64,000 nt of DNA from JAXMCI01 sp046349435 (lineage in GTDB: Bacteria; Pseudomonadota; Alphaproteobacteria; Dongiales; Dongiaceae): contig JAXMCI010000007.1 of assembly GCA_046349435.1 (NCBI GenBank), positions 166,078-230,077 of the forward strand. Direction: 5' to 3'. A program made the position numbers and the translations under genes. Shown here one piece after another: positions 50,397-59,262 of the stretch (within the stretch, counting starts at the first letter, position 1; every line of letters starts with the position of its first letter). The notes under the pieces were generated by a model. It did not search any database, was not told the DNA's origin, and saw only the letters and a list, made by a program, of their open reading frames with translations.

Positions 50397-51377
50397 ATGG
50401 CTACGCAACAAGGACTTGCCGGTCGGGTGGCGGCGGGGCCGGCGGCGGACTGGCCCACAATCGGGCTCGCCGCCGGCATCTACCTGGCCTATGGCCTCGT
50501 CACGTGGTTCTACCAGGACCTGCCCTGGTGGATCGTCATGCCCATCGGCGGCGCGATCGTCTGCACCTGGGGGTCGCTGCAGCACGAGGTGATCCACGGC
50601 TATCCCACGCCCTGGCGCCGGGTGAACGAGGCGCTGGTCTATCCCTCGCTCTGGCTGTGGCTGCCCTACGGACTCTATCGCGACGCCCACCTCAAGCACC
50701 ATGACGACGCGCTGCTCACCTCGCCGAGCGAGGACCCGGAATCCTACTATGTCGGCGCTGCCGAATGGGCGGCGATGGGCCCCTTCCATCGCCGTCTGCG
50801 CCAGGTCCTGAACACGCTCGCCGGCCGACTCCTCATCGGCCCGTTCTACACGGTCTGGCGCAAGCTGCACCGGCTCGCCGACCGCGCCGCCGCCGGCGAC
50901 CGCGCCTATCTCGGCTACTGGCTGCGCCACCTGCCGGGGGCGGCCATCGTCGTCCTCTGGGTCGTGGTGGTGTGCCGGATCCCGTTCGGGATGTACCTGC
51001 TGCTGTTCGTCTATCCCGGGATCTCGCTGAGCCTGCTGCGCTCCTTCGCCGAGCACCGGGCGCTGCCCAAGGTCGGCGAGCGCAGCGCCATCATCGAGAG
51101 CAACCGGCTGTTCGGCCTGCTCTACCTCTACAACAACCTGCACATCCTGCATCACCTGGAGCCGGGCACCGCCTGGTACCGGCGGCCGGCCCGCTACCGC
51201 CTGCGCCGCAACGAACTGCTGGCGATCAACGGGCACTATCTGATGCGCGGCTACCGCGAGCTCTTCGCCCGCTACCTCTTGCAGGCGAAGGAGCCGGTGC
51301 TGCACCCCTTCCTCGACCGGGGCGGGCCGAGCCCGTCGGCCGCCCCGGCCGCGGTGCTTCAGAACCGCCCGGCCTGA
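50397..51377 (+). CDS. Membrane fatty acid desaturase
   Basis: The 326-residue integral membrane di-iron enzyme has three His boxes: LQHEVIHGYPTP, DAHLKHHDDALL and NNLHILHHLEPGTAWYR. It introduces a double bond or hydroxyl into an acyl chain or related hydrophobic substrate. Membrane helices flank the boxes (residues about 22-60 and 175-220). The start is uncertain: ATGs at 50379 and 50397 both lack a good ribosome site. It is divergent from the XRE regulator and overlaps the convergent pirin gene by 19 bases. Confidence 0.85.
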   Translation: MATQQGLAGRVAAGPAADWPTIGLAAGIYLAYGLVTWFYQDLPWWIVMPIGGAIVCTWGSLQHEVIHGYPTPWRRVNEALVYPSLWLWLPYGLYRDAHLKHHDDALLTSPSEDPESYYVGAAEWAAMGPFHRRLRQVLNTLAGRLLIGPFYTVWRKLHRLADRAAAGDRAYLGYWLRHLPGAAIVVLWVVVVCRIPFGMYLLLFVYPGISLSLLRSFAEHRALPKVGERSAIIESNRLFGLLYLYNNLHILHHLEPGTAWYRRPARYRLRRNELLAINGHYLMRGYRELFARYLLQAKEPVLHPFLDRGGPSPSAAPAAVLQNRPA

Positions 51378-52234
51378 TAGTCGCGGATCGCCTGGCGGAT
51401 CTCGTCGGGCGTGTTCATCACGAAGGGACCGTACTTCGCCACCGGCTCCTTGAGCGGCCGGCCGGCGACGAGGATCAGGCGCGCCCCCTGCGGGCTCTCG
51501 GCGGCGAAGCCGTCGCCCTCGGACAGCACGGCGAGCCGGCTCTTCGGCACCGCCCGGCCCCGGCCGGGTGCGCCGATCGCCGCCTCGCCCTCATAGACAT
51601 AGGCGAAGGCGGTGTGGCCCGCCGGCAGCGGCTGCTCGAAGCGGCCGCCCGGCGCCAGCGCGATGTCGAGATAGACCGGCTCGGTGGCGACGCCGCCGAC
51701 CGGTCCTTCGGCCGCGCCGACGCGGCCGGCCACGACGCGCACCGTGGCGCCGCCCGGCAGTGCGACCTCGGGGATCCGCTCGGGGTCGATGTCCTGGTAG
51801 CGCGGCGCCGTCATCTTGTCGCGCGCCGGCAGGTTGACCCAGAGCTGGAAGCCGCGCATCAGCCCCTGCTCCTGCTCCGGCATCTCGGAATGGACGATGC
51901 CGCGGCCGGCCGTCATCCACTGGGCGCCGCCCGGCAGCAGCAGGCCGCTATTGCCCTGGTTGTCGCGATGGCGCATGCGGCCGGCCAGCATGTAGGTGAC
52001 CGTCTCGAAGCCGCGATGCGGGTGGTCGGGAAAGCCCGCGATGTAGTCGGACGCCGACTCCGAGCCGAACTCGTCGAGCATCAGGAACGGGTCGAGGTCG
52101 GGCAGTGCCGGGCTGCCGATGACGCGAGTGAGCTTGACGCCGGCGCCGTCGCTGGCCGGCATGCCGCTGATGAGCCGAAGCACGCTGCGCCAGGCGGTGG
52201 TGGCTGCGGCGGGGCTGTCGGGACGGGCATCCAT
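51359..52234 (-). CDS. Pirin-family protein
   Basis: This 291-residue bicupin has iron-binding His residues in FPDHPHRGFETVTYMLAGRM and RGIVHSEMPEQEQG. The C-terminal cupin ends GRPLKEPVAKYGPFVMNTPD, a strongly conserved pirin segment. Bacterial pirins include quercetin dioxygenases and redox-linked regulators; the role here is unknown. It is convergent with the desaturase and divergent from hsp20. Confidence 0.9.
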   Translation of the reverse strand: MDARPDSPAAATTAWRSVLRLISGMPASDGAGVKLTRVIGSPALPDLDPFLMLDEFGSESASDYIAGFPDHPHRGFETVTYMLAGRMRHRDNQGNSGLLLPGGAQWMTAGRGIVHSEMPEQEQGLMRGFQLWVNLPARDKMTAPRYQDIDPERIPEVALPGGATVRVVAGRVGAAEGPVGGVATEPVYLDIALAPGGRFEQPLPAGHTAFAYVYEGEAAIGAPGRGRAVPKSRLAVLSEGDGFAAESPQGARLILVAGRPLKEPVAKYGPFVMNTPDEIRQAIRDYQAGRF

Positions 52235-52344
52235 GGGGAGGTCCTCTGCGTGGCGGGTGATCCCCGCAAGATAGGCCGCGCGGGGCCGGGCCGAACGAGC
52301 CGCCATGGAACAGCATTGTTCGCGGGGCGGCAACAATCGGACCC

Positions 52345-52373
52345 CTTGACGGACGCGCCGCGCGCTCCCACCT
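52345..52373 (+). promoter_or_regulatory. Possible RpoH-type promoter of the Hsp20 gene
   Basis: CTTGAC (52345-52350), 17 bases and CCACCT (52368-52373) lie 100 bases before the small heat shock gene. The -35 matches the alphaproteobacterial RpoH pattern well, the -10 only partly. Confidence 0.35.
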
Positions 52374-52472
52374 CAACCGCCGCCGGGTGCCGATTGAAGG
52401 GCCCGGCATGGCATCGGCCGGACCCCGACGGGACGGCCTTCCTGCATGTTGCTCCGAGGAGGATGTGTAGCG

Positions 52473-52934
52473 ATGCTGACGATCGACTTCACCCCGCTGT
52501 TCCGCTCCAGCGTCGGCTTCGACGGCCTGGCGCGCCTGCTCGAGACCACCCTGCCCGGCCCTGAATCCGGCGAGCCCGGCTACGAGATCGCCAGGACCGG
52601 CGAGAACGCCTACCGCGTCACCCTGGCGGTGCCCGGCTTCGCCGAGCAGGATCTCACCGTCGAGCTGACGCAGGGCCAGCTCCGCGTCGCCGGCCGCCGG
52701 CAACGCCGCCAGCCGGCCGGCGTGCTCCATCGCGGCCTCGGGCCGGACGAGTTCGAGCGCCGCTTCCAGCTCGCCGACCACATCCGCGTCGCCACGGCGC
52801 AGCTGGCCGACGGCCTGCTCGAGATCGAGCTGGTGCGCGAGCTGCCCGAGACGATGAAGCCGCGGCGGATCGCCATCGGCAGCGGCGAGCCTGCTGCCCG
52901 CAGCCGCAAGCTGATCGAGGCGAGCGCAGCCTGA
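52473..52934 (+). CDS. Hsp20-family small heat shock protein
   Basis: The 153-residue protein resembles IbpA-type holdases: N-terminal DFTPLFRSSVGFDGLARLLE, then the alpha-crystallin domain YEIARTGENAYRVTLAVPGF, LTVELTQGQLRVAGRRQRR, and the signature LADGLLEIELVRELPETMKP. It binds unfolding proteins under heat or oxidative stress. AGGAGG ten bases upstream supports the ATG. Confidence 0.92.
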   Translation: MLTIDFTPLFRSSVGFDGLARLLETTLPGPESGEPGYEIARTGENAYRVTLAVPGFAEQDLTVELTQGQLRVAGRRQRRQPAGVLHRGLGPDEFERRFQLADHIRVATAQLADGLLEIELVRELPETMKPRRIAIGSGEPAARSRKLIEASAA

Positions 52935-52955
52935 CCGGCGGCTCGTCGCGCGGGC

Positions 52956-52983
52956 GAGGCGCCGCTCCCACCGGCGGCGCCTC
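52956..52983. terminator. Hairpin between hsp20 and the MttB-family gene
   Basis: GAGGCGCCG (52956-52964) pairs with CGGCGCCTC (52975-52983) around a ten-base loop. It lies between the convergent ends of the two genes and could serve both strands, although no T-run is present. Confidence 0.45.
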
Positions 52984-52994
52984 CTCGCCGGCCG

Positions 52995-54515
52995 TTAGGC
53001 CGGGGGCACCCCGCCCTCGGCCTTGCGCCGGGCGACGAAGTCCTTGAGCGCCTCGTCGATCGCGGGATCGAGGGGCGGCGGCTGGAAATCGGCCAGCAGC
53101 TGCTTCCAGATTCCGTTGGCGCGCTGCGCCGTGTCCTTGGCGCCGGCCTCGCGCCAGCTCTCGAAGTTCCGCCAGTCGGAGAGGATCGGGGCGTAGAACG
53201 CCGTCTCGTAGCGGGCCAGCGTGTGGGCGGCGCCGAAGAAATGGCCGCCCGGCCCGACCTCGGCGATCGCCGACAGCCCGAGCGTGTCCTCGTCGACGAC
53301 GATCGGCTGCAGGAACTCGGCCATCATCTGCAGCATCTCGGCATCGACGATCAGCTTCTCGAAGGAGGCGACCAGCCCGCCCTCCATCCAGCCGGCGCCG
53401 TGCATCATCATGTGGGCGCCGCCCATCACCGCGCCCCAGATCGACATCTCCGACTCGTAGGCCGCCTGGGCGTCGACCGCGTTGGCGGCGCAGGCATTGC
53501 TCGAGCGGTAGGGGAGGCCGTAGCGCCGCGCCAGCTGGCCCCCGGCCATCGCGGCGCGGGTGTATTCGGGCGTGCCGAAGGCGGGCGCGCCGCTCTTCAT
53601 GTCGACGTTGGAGGTGAAGCCGCCATACATCGCCGGCGCGCCGGGCGCCACCAGCTGGATGAAGGCGATGCCGGCCAGCGCCTCGGCATTCTGCTGCGCC
53701 AGCGCGCCGGCGATGGTCGCCGGGCACATCGCGCCGGAGAGGGTGAAGGGCGTCAGCACCACCGGCTGCCCGGCCCGCGCCATCGCCATCAGGCCCTGCA
53801 GCATCGGCTTGTCGAGCCGCAGCGGCGAGTTGCTGTTGACGATCGAGAAGATGCTCGGCTCGGCCTTCAGCTGCTCGCGGCCGACGCCGCGGGCGATGCA
53901 GGCCATCTCGATGCCGTCCTCGATGCGCTGGGCGCCCAGCGAATAGGGGTGCCAGATGCGGTCGGTGAGCGTGATCGCCGCGTAGTGCGCGTCGAGATGG
54001 CGGGTCGCCGGCGGCAGGTCGGCCGGCTCGACCGGGTAGCCGGCGACGAACTGCACGATGTTGAGGCTCTGGGTCAGCCGCAGCAGGTCGCAATAGTCGG
54101 CGAAGCTGCCCGGCCGCCGGCCGCGGTCGAGGTCGGAGACGTTGGGCGCGCTGGCCACCGAGCCGAAGTTGATGCAGTCGCCGCCGAAGGTCAGGTTGCG
54201 CTCGGGGTTGCGGGCATGCAGCGTGACCACCGACGGGGTGCGCCCGACCAGCTCCAGCACCATGGCGCGGTCGAAACGCACGCGCTGGCTGCCGGGCTCG
54301 ACCCGGGCGCCGGCGGCGCGCAGCAGCGAGAGCGCCTCCTCCTCGAGGAACTCCATGCCGATCTCCTCGAGGATGCGCAGCGAGGCGTCGTGGATCGCCT
54401 CCAGCTGGTCGGCGCTCAGCACCTCGATCGGGCGGTAGGGGTTGCGGTGCTGCCGCCAGGGAAGCTGCACGAAGCTTCCCGCCGTCCGCCGTCGCCTGCT
54501 GCTGTCACGCGCCAT
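52995..54515 (-). CDS. MttB-family methyltransferase lacking pyrrolysine
   Basis: The 506-residue TIM-barrel protein belongs to the trimethylamine methyltransferase superfamily (COG5598). Features are LEEEALSLLRAAGARVEPGS, NFGSVASAPNVSDLDRGRRP, the long GGFTSNVDMKSGAPAFGTPE segment, and SEMSIWGAVMGGAHMMMHGA. There is no in-frame TAG, so it is a non-pyrrolysine member; characterised ones demethylate glycine betaine, proline betaine or carnitine and pass the methyl to a corrinoid protein. No corrinoid protein or MtgA-like gene is adjacent. The substrate is unknown; it may tie into the methylated-amine theme of the left end. Confidence 0.82.
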   Translation of the reverse strand: MARDSSRRRRTAGSFVQLPWRQHRNPYRPIEVLSADQLEAIHDASLRILEEIGMEFLEEEALSLLRAAGARVEPGSQRVRFDRAMVLELVGRTPSVVTLHARNPERNLTFGGDCINFGSVASAPNVSDLDRGRRPGSFADYCDLLRLTQSLNIVQFVAGYPVEPADLPPATRHLDAHYAAITLTDRIWHPYSLGAQRIEDGIEMACIARGVGREQLKAEPSIFSIVNSNSPLRLDKPMLQGLMAMARAGQPVVLTPFTLSGAMCPATIAGALAQQNAEALAGIAFIQLVAPGAPAMYGGFTSNVDMKSGAPAFGTPEYTRAAMAGGQLARRYGLPYRSSNACAANAVDAQAAYESEMSIWGAVMGGAHMMMHGAGWMEGGLVASFEKLIVDAEMLQMMAEFLQPIVVDEDTLGLSAIAEVGPGGHFFGAAHTLARYETAFYAPILSDWRNFESWREAGAKDTAQRANGIWKQLLADFQPPPLDPAIDEALKDFVARRKAEGGVPPA

Positions 54516-54619
54516 GCCACGCCCCTCGCCGTTTCCCGCGCCGGTCTGCCGCTGCGGCGGGCCGGGCGGAATTAGTAGGCGAAGGCGCGGCCGGCCGGAA
54601 GCGGCATCGCGCCGCCCGC

Positions 54620-55618
54620 TCAGGCGGCGCGGCGCAGCACCAGGCGGAGCACCTGCGGACGGGCGGCGAAGCGCACCGGGATGCCGGAGAAGCCGGCGCC
54701 GATGTTGGTCACCCCCGTCATGCCGCCGAGCTGCCAGACGCCGCCCGCCAGCCGCCGCGGCAGCCGGCCGCCGCGGCGGTCCATGTGGGTGAGCAGCGGC
54801 ACGCCCCCCGGCAGGCAGACCTGCCCGCCATGGGTGTGGCCGCAGAGATAGAGGCCATAGCCGTCCTCGGCCGCCTCGGCCGCCATCTCCGGCGAATGCA
54901 CCAGGGCGATGCCGAAGGATCGGCCGGAGGGGCGGTGCGCCCGCAGGCAGGCGCGCGCCGCCGGGGTGAAGAAGCGGTGCACGTCGTCGAGCCCGGCGAT
55001 GGCCAGCGCGTGGCGGCCGCGCACCCGCTCCGCGCCCTCGTTGATGAGCAGCGCGAAGCCGACCTCCTCGAGGATCGGCGCCAGCGCCGCGAGGTCGTGG
55101 TTGCCGAGCACGGCCAGCACGCCGTCGCGCGGCCGCAGGGCGCGGCGCAGCCGGGCGAGCGGCTCGACCGCCGCGCTGAAGTCGCCGCCATCGGAGAACT
55201 GGTAGTCGCCGGTCAGCACCGCGAGATCCGCCTGGACGCCCGAAACCACGTCGATCACTGCGGCGGGCAGCGCCGGGTGGCCGTCGATATGCAGGTCGCT
55301 GAGATGCAGGATGGAATAGCCGTCGAACGCCGCCGGCAGGCCGGGCAGCGGCAGCTCGCGCTCGACCAGCCTGACGTCGAGCGCATTGCGCACCGCGCGC
55401 CCGGCGAGGCCGGCCACGGCCAGCCCGCGTGCGAACAGCCGCTCCGCGGCGTTCTCGAGCGCCTCGAACCGGCAGGGCCGCAGCCCGTCCGGGGTCGAGC
55501 GCAGCTCGCGGCGGCGTTCCATCGCCTGGCGCGCCGCCTCCCACGAGCCGAGCGGTGCCAGGGCTTCCGTGTCGCGAGGCGCCGCGAGCGGCAGGCGGAG
55601 AAGGGCTTCCTGGGTCAT
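54620..55618 (-). CDS. Calcineurin-like metallophosphoesterase
   Basis: The 332-residue hydrolase has the five metal motifs ILHLSDLHIDG, AVLTGDYQFSDG, VLAVLGNHDLAAL, LVHSPEMAAEA and LCGHTHGGQVCLPG. The roughly 110-residue N-terminal part before them is not membrane-spanning, unlike YkuE-type proteins. The substrate (phosphodiester or lipid-linked) is not known. It stands alone between the MttB-family gene and the pqq operon. Confidence 0.85.
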   Translation of the reverse strand: MTQEALLRLPLAAPRDTEALAPLGSWEAARQAMERRRELRSTPDGLRPCRFEALENAAERLFARGLAVAGLAGRAVRNALDVRLVERELPLPGLPAAFDGYSILHLSDLHIDGHPALPAAVIDVVSGVQADLAVLTGDYQFSDGGDFSAAVEPLARLRRALRPRDGVLAVLGNHDLAALAPILEEVGFALLINEGAERVRGRHALAIAGLDDVHRFFTPAARACLRAHRPSGRSFGIALVHSPEMAAEAAEDGYGLYLCGHTHGGQVCLPGGVPLLTHMDRRGGRLPRRLAGGVWQLGGMTGVTNIGAGFSGIPVRFAARPQVLRLVLRRAA

Positions 55619-55887
55619 GGCGCGATCTCGTGGGAGCGGGGGCGGAGGACCGCTCTCACATTCCATGCCAGGTGCTCGCGCCGCCGCGAGCGCAGCGAGA
55701 TGCCCGCCCCGCCTCCGGCGATGACCCGCATCCGAAGGGCCGCCCATGCCATTCCGCACACTCCACACGCAGATTGCGACGCCGTGCCCGATCGGAGCGC
55801 CGGCGGCCCCCCTTATGGCAGCGTCGAGATGAACAGTCCCTGTATGGAGGAGTTTCCGGTGGCAGGCCGCAGCGATCGGCCGGCGGC

Positions 55888-57027
55888 TCAGGCCTCGCTT
55901 GCCGCCAGCTCCGACGACGGCCGTGCGATCCCGGCCGCGGCAGCGCCGATGCGGCGATAGACGAAGGGCGGCGGCGGCAGCGCCGACTCGCGCTCCGCCG
56001 CGGCGACCAGCGCCGGATGCTGCGGCGAGAGCGCGCAGGCGGGGTCGGTCGCGGCGGCGTCGCCGGCCAGCGCGAAAGCCTGGCAGCGGCAGCCGCCCCA
56101 ATCCTGCTCCCGCCTGTCGCAGCCGCGGCAGGGCGCCTTCATCCAGCCGGTGCCGCGGAACAGCTCGAAGGCCGCCGAGGATTCCCAGATCGCCGGCAGG
56201 CTGCGCTCGCGCACGCTGTCGAAGCGCAGCCCCGGGATCGAGGCGGCGGCGTGGCAGGGCAGCACCGCGCCGTTCGGCGCCACATTGAGGAAGTGCCGCG
56301 CCCAGCCGCCCATGCAGGCCTTGGGCCGCCGTGCGTAGTAGTCCGGCACGACATAGTCGATGGTGAGCACGCCGGTCAGCCGCGCGCGGGCCGCCGCCAC
56401 CGTCTCGGTCGCGCGCTCGAGCTGGGCGCGGGTCGGGATCAGGGCCGCCCGGTTGGCCAGCGCCCAGCCATAGTACTGCACATGGGCGACCTCGAGCCGC
56501 TGCGCGCCGAGCTCGACGGCGGCGTCGATCATCGCCGCGAGTCCATCCAGATTCTGCCGATGCACCACCAGGTTGACGGTGAGCGGCAGGCCGGCGGCCC
56601 GCACCAGGCGGGCCGCCTCGAGCTTGCGCCGGTGGCCGCCGCGATAGCCGGCCACCCGGTCGCCGGTCGCCGCATCGCTCGCCTGGAAGCTGAGCTGGAC
56701 GTGCTCGAGCCCAGCCTCGGCCAGGGCAGCCATCCGGGGCCCGTCGAGCAGCACGCCGGAGGTGATCAGGTTGCCGTAGAGCCCGGCGCGCGCGGCATGC
56801 GCGACCAGCGCCTCCAGGTCGCGGCGCGCCATCGGCTCGCCGCCGGAGAAGTGGATCTGCAGGATGCCGAGCGCGGCGGCCTCGTCGATCACCCGCCGCC
56901 ACGCGTCGGTCGACAGCTCGCCGGCGGCGCGCTCCAGCTCCAGCGGGTTGGAGCAGTAGGGACACTGCAGCGGGCAGCGATGGGTGAGCTCCGCGAGCAG
57001 CGCGTAGGGGGCGCCGGGCGCGCTCAC
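55888..57027 (-). CDS. pqqE: PQQ biosynthesis radical SAM enzyme PqqE
   Basis: This 379-residue enzyme cross-links the Glu and Tyr of PqqA, the first step of PQQ synthesis. The radical SAM site is HRCPLQCPYCSNP (Cys18, Cys22, Cys25), followed by FSGGEPMARRDL. The C-terminal SPASM region supplies auxiliary cluster cysteines (CMGGWARHFLNVAPNGAVLP, APCRGCDRREQDWGGCRCQ). It overlaps pqqD by four bases and needs PqqD as the PqqA chaperone. Confidence 0.96.
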   Translation of the reverse strand: MSAPGAPYALLAELTHRCPLQCPYCSNPLELERAAGELSTDAWRRVIDEAAALGILQIHFSGGEPMARRDLEALVAHAARAGLYGNLITSGVLLDGPRMAALAEAGLEHVQLSFQASDAATGDRVAGYRGGHRRKLEAARLVRAAGLPLTVNLVVHRQNLDGLAAMIDAAVELGAQRLEVAHVQYYGWALANRAALIPTRAQLERATETVAAARARLTGVLTIDYVVPDYYARRPKACMGGWARHFLNVAPNGAVLPCHAAASIPGLRFDSVRERSLPAIWESSAAFELFRGTGWMKAPCRGCDRREQDWGGCRCQAFALAGDAAATDPACALSPQHPALVAAAERESALPPPPFVYRRIGAAAAGIARPSSELAASEA

Positions 57028-57314
57028 GACGCCGTCACCACGCCCTTGTCGGCGAGGCCCTGGAGCAGCGCCTGGACGTCCTGCAGCACCTGCGGGCGGG
57101 GCGCGTCATAGGTGGCGGCGAGGTCGTCGACGATGGCGGCGACGGAGCGCTCGCCCTTGCAGCGCTCGATCACCGCGAGCGCGATCGGGTCGAGCACGAA
57201 CAGCCGCTCGGGCGCCAGCAGCACCCACTGGTCGCGCGGCTGGTCGAAGCGCAGCCGGACGTGGCGGGCCAGCCGCGGCACGCTCGCCTCGCCGATCTCG
57301 AGCCGCGCGATCAT
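57024..57314 (-). CDS. pqqD: PQQ biosynthesis peptide chaperone PqqD
   Basis: This 96-residue RiPP recognition element binds PqqA and presents it to PqqE. It reads RLARHVRLRFDQPRDQWVLL, then APERLFVLDPIALAVIERCK, then a C-terminal helix. It overlaps pqqC (ATGA at 57311-57314) and pqqE, so the three are translationally coupled. Confidence 0.95.
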   Translation of the reverse strand: MIARLEIGEASVPRLARHVRLRFDQPRDQWVLLAPERLFVLDPIALAVIERCKGERSVAAIVDDLAATYDAPRPQVLQDVQALLQGLADKGVVTAS

Positions 57315-58048
57315 CGCCGTCCGTCCGGCAGGAAGGCGCCCGGCGGGATGTGGCCGGGCTCGACATAGGCGTGGTGCAGCGCGTCGAGCTGCGCCCAGAG
57401 CACGTCGGTCTTGAAGGTCAGCGCCGCGATGGCCGCCTCCTGCTGGTCGCGCCGGCGGGCCTGCTGCAGCACGTAGGACAGGCCGAACGCGACGTCGCGC
57501 GGCGCCTCGCCCAGCCGCGTGCGGAAATAGGAGAGCGTCCGGTCGTTGGCGAACGCGTAGTTCTCCAGCAGCGCGGCGATGCGGGACTGGTGCAGCTCGG
57601 GCGCGAACAGCTCGGTCAGCGAGGAGGCGACCGCCTCGAGCAATGTGGCGTCGCGCACGAAGCGGACATAGGCGTCGACCGCGAAGCGGGTGGCCGGCAG
57701 CACCTCGCGCAGGCCGAGCACCCGCTCCCGGTCCAGCCCGACCCCCTCGGCCAGCACCAGCCAGCGCTCGATACCGCCCGGGTCGCCCTCGCGTCCGTCA
57801 TGGTCGAGGATGCGGCCGATCCAGGCCCGCCGGAAGGCGGGATCCTCGGCGCGCGACAGCAGCGCGGCATCCTTCAGCGGGATGCGCGACTGGTAGTAGA
57901 AGCGGTTGAGCACCCAGGCCTGCAGCTGGCCGCGATCGAGCCGGCCCTGGTGCAGCAGCCGGTGGAAGGGATGCTTGTCGTGGTAGCGCTCGGCGCCGAC
58001 CCGGCGCAGCCGGCGCTCGAGCTCCGCGGCGTCCCAGGGCTGGCTCAC
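57311..58048 (-). CDS. pqqC: Pyrroloquinoline-quinone synthase PqqC
   Basis: This 245-residue cofactorless oxidase closes the rings and carries out the final eight-electron oxidation to PQQ. Motifs include AERYHDKHPFHRLLHQGRLD, QAWVLNRFYYQSRIPLKDAA, and HDGREGDPGGIERWLVLAEG; FANDRTLSYFRTRL follows near the end. The start is a GTG seven bases after the pqqB stop, matching the family's MSxxW-type N-terminus. Confidence 0.95.
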   Translation of the reverse strand: MSQPWDAAELERRLRRVGAERYHDKHPFHRLLHQGRLDRGQLQAWVLNRFYYQSRIPLKDAALLSRAEDPAFRRAWIGRILDHDGREGDPGGIERWLVLAEGVGLDRERVLGLREVLPATRFAVDAYVRFVRDATLLEAVASSLTELFAPELHQSRIAALLENYAFANDRTLSYFRTRLGEAPRDVAFGLSYVLQQARRRDQQEAAIAALTFKTDVLWAQLDALHHAYVEPGHIPPGAFLPDGRR

Positions 58049-58055
58049 GCCTTGC

Positions 58056-58990
58056 TCACAGGGCGATCTCCATACCGTCCTCCGCCACCTCCCAGCCCGC
58101 CGCCGCGACCGCGGCACGCTCCGGCGAGTCGGCGAGCAGCGCCGGGTTGCTGTTGTTGAGATGGACGAAGATCCGGCGGGCGATGCCGAGGCCGGCGAGG
58201 CGCGCGACGCTGCCCTCGGCGCCGCTCATGCTGACATGGCCCATGCGGCGCCCGGTCTTCTGCCCGACTCCGGCAAGGATCATCTCGTCGTCGCGCCACA
58301 GCGTGCCGTCGAACAGCAGCAGCGCCGCCCCGCGCAGCCGGGCGGCCAGCGCCTGCGTCACCTCGGCGCAGCCCGGCACGTAGAACGCCGCCGGGCCACC
58401 CGCCGACAGCGCCAGGCCGATGGTGTCCTCGGGCTGCGTGCCGTAGCCGGGTCCGGCCGTCCGATCCTCGCGGAAGAGCGCGACCTTGCCGGGCACGGCG
58501 AAGGGCTCGGCCCGGATGCCGGTCGGCCGCCCCTCGGCATCCGCCACCGCGAAGCCGGCGTCGAGATCGATCGGGAGGCGCGCGACCAGCGCCGGGTCGA
58601 GCACGCCGAACACCGGGTTCTCCTGCAGGATGCCGAGCACCCGCCGGGTCGCGTAGACGGCGAAGCGATGGCCCTCGCGCAGGCTGAGCAGGCCGGCGAT
58701 GTGGTCGACGTCGCCATTGGTCAGCAGCACCGCCGCGATCGGGCTGTCGCGCTTGCCCTTGCGGGGATGCAGGGCCGGGTTATCGAGATCCGCTTGCCGC
58801 AGGTCGGGCGAGCCGTTCACCAGCACCTGGCGCTCGCCGTCCGCCGACACCGCGATCGAGGACTGCGTGCCGGGCCGGCGCCGCCGGATCGCCGGCGCGG
58901 GCCCGGCGCGACGCCTCGTCGTTGCTGTTCCACTGTGGGAAGCCGCCGCCGGCAGCGGCGCGAGATCAGGATCTGCAGGACGTCCGTTCT
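58056..58990 (-). pseudogene. pqqB: pqqB with two frameshifts near the 5' end
   Basis: The C-terminal 264 residues from a GTG at 58850 are normal PqqB (LLTNGDVDHIAGLLSLREGH, RRMGHVSMSGAEGSVARLAG, HLNNSNPALLADSPERAAVA), a metallo-beta-lactamase-like protein of PQQ synthesis. The expected N-terminus is present but split over three frames: VLQILIS (about 58981-58960), then AAGGGFPQWNSNDEASRRAR in the next frame, then TQSSIAVSADGER from about 58868 in the third. Each change fits a one-base insertion. No ATG or GTG opens the first piece. A 14-base poly-C tract lies just upstream. Confidence 0.85.
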
Positions 58991-59023
58991 CCGCGCAGAG
59001 CCGCCAGGAGCGTTCCGGCCAGG

Positions 59024-59037
59024 CCCCCCCCCCCCCC
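59024..59037. repeat. 14-base poly-C homopolymer between pqqA and pqqB
   Basis: An uninterrupted run of 14 C (G on the coding strand) lies 13 bases after the pqqA stop. It could be a slippage-prone tract or mark a poorly resolved assembly spot; it is the longest homopolymer I noticed in the window. Confidence 0.95.
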
Positions 59038-59049
59038 GGCTCGGGTCCG

Positions 59050-59127
59050 CTAGAGCTCGGCGCAGACGTAGGCGTTGATCTCCAGGCCTACGCTGATCTC
59101 GATCACCTTCGGGGTCGTCCACCGCAT
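59050..59127 (-). CDS. pqqA: PQQ precursor peptide PqqA
   Basis: This 25-residue ribosomal precursor starts MRWTTPKVIEISVGLEINAY and ends VCAEL. The required Glu16 and Tyr20 pair (E-x3-Y) that becomes PQQ is intact, and the surroundings match the PqqA consensus. It is the first gene of the operon, with a promoter about 56 bases upstream and GGGAGAG before the ATG. Confidence 0.95.
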   Translation of the reverse strand: MRWTTPKVIEISVGLEINAYVCAEL

Positions 59128-59182
59128 GGGGTTCTCTCCCGCTCGCTTGGCCGGCCGTCCTCATGACAGCCGCTGCACCGAA

Positions 59183-59211
59183 AACCTAGCGCACGTCCTC
59201 GCCACCTTCAA
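59183..59211 (-). promoter_or_regulatory. Promoter of the pqqABCDE operon
   Basis: On the minus strand TTGAAG (59211-59206), exactly 17 bases and TAGGTT (59188-59183) precede the pqqA ATG by 55 bases. Confidence 0.5.
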
Positions 59212-59262
59212 GGCGTGCAGAGGCTTGGCCGCGCGTGATCCATGGTTGCACGGACTTTTCTC

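Noticed and set aside
52995..54515. Pyrrolysine-containing trimethylamine methyltransferase
   Set aside because: There is no in-frame TAG; the frame is continuous, so it is the non-pyrrolysine class.
55628..55660. GTGGGAGCGG/CCGCTCTCAC inverted repeat near the metallophosphoesterase start
   Set aside because: It is a single copy with a G-T pair in a GC-rich gap and no T-run; not enough to call a terminator or REP element.
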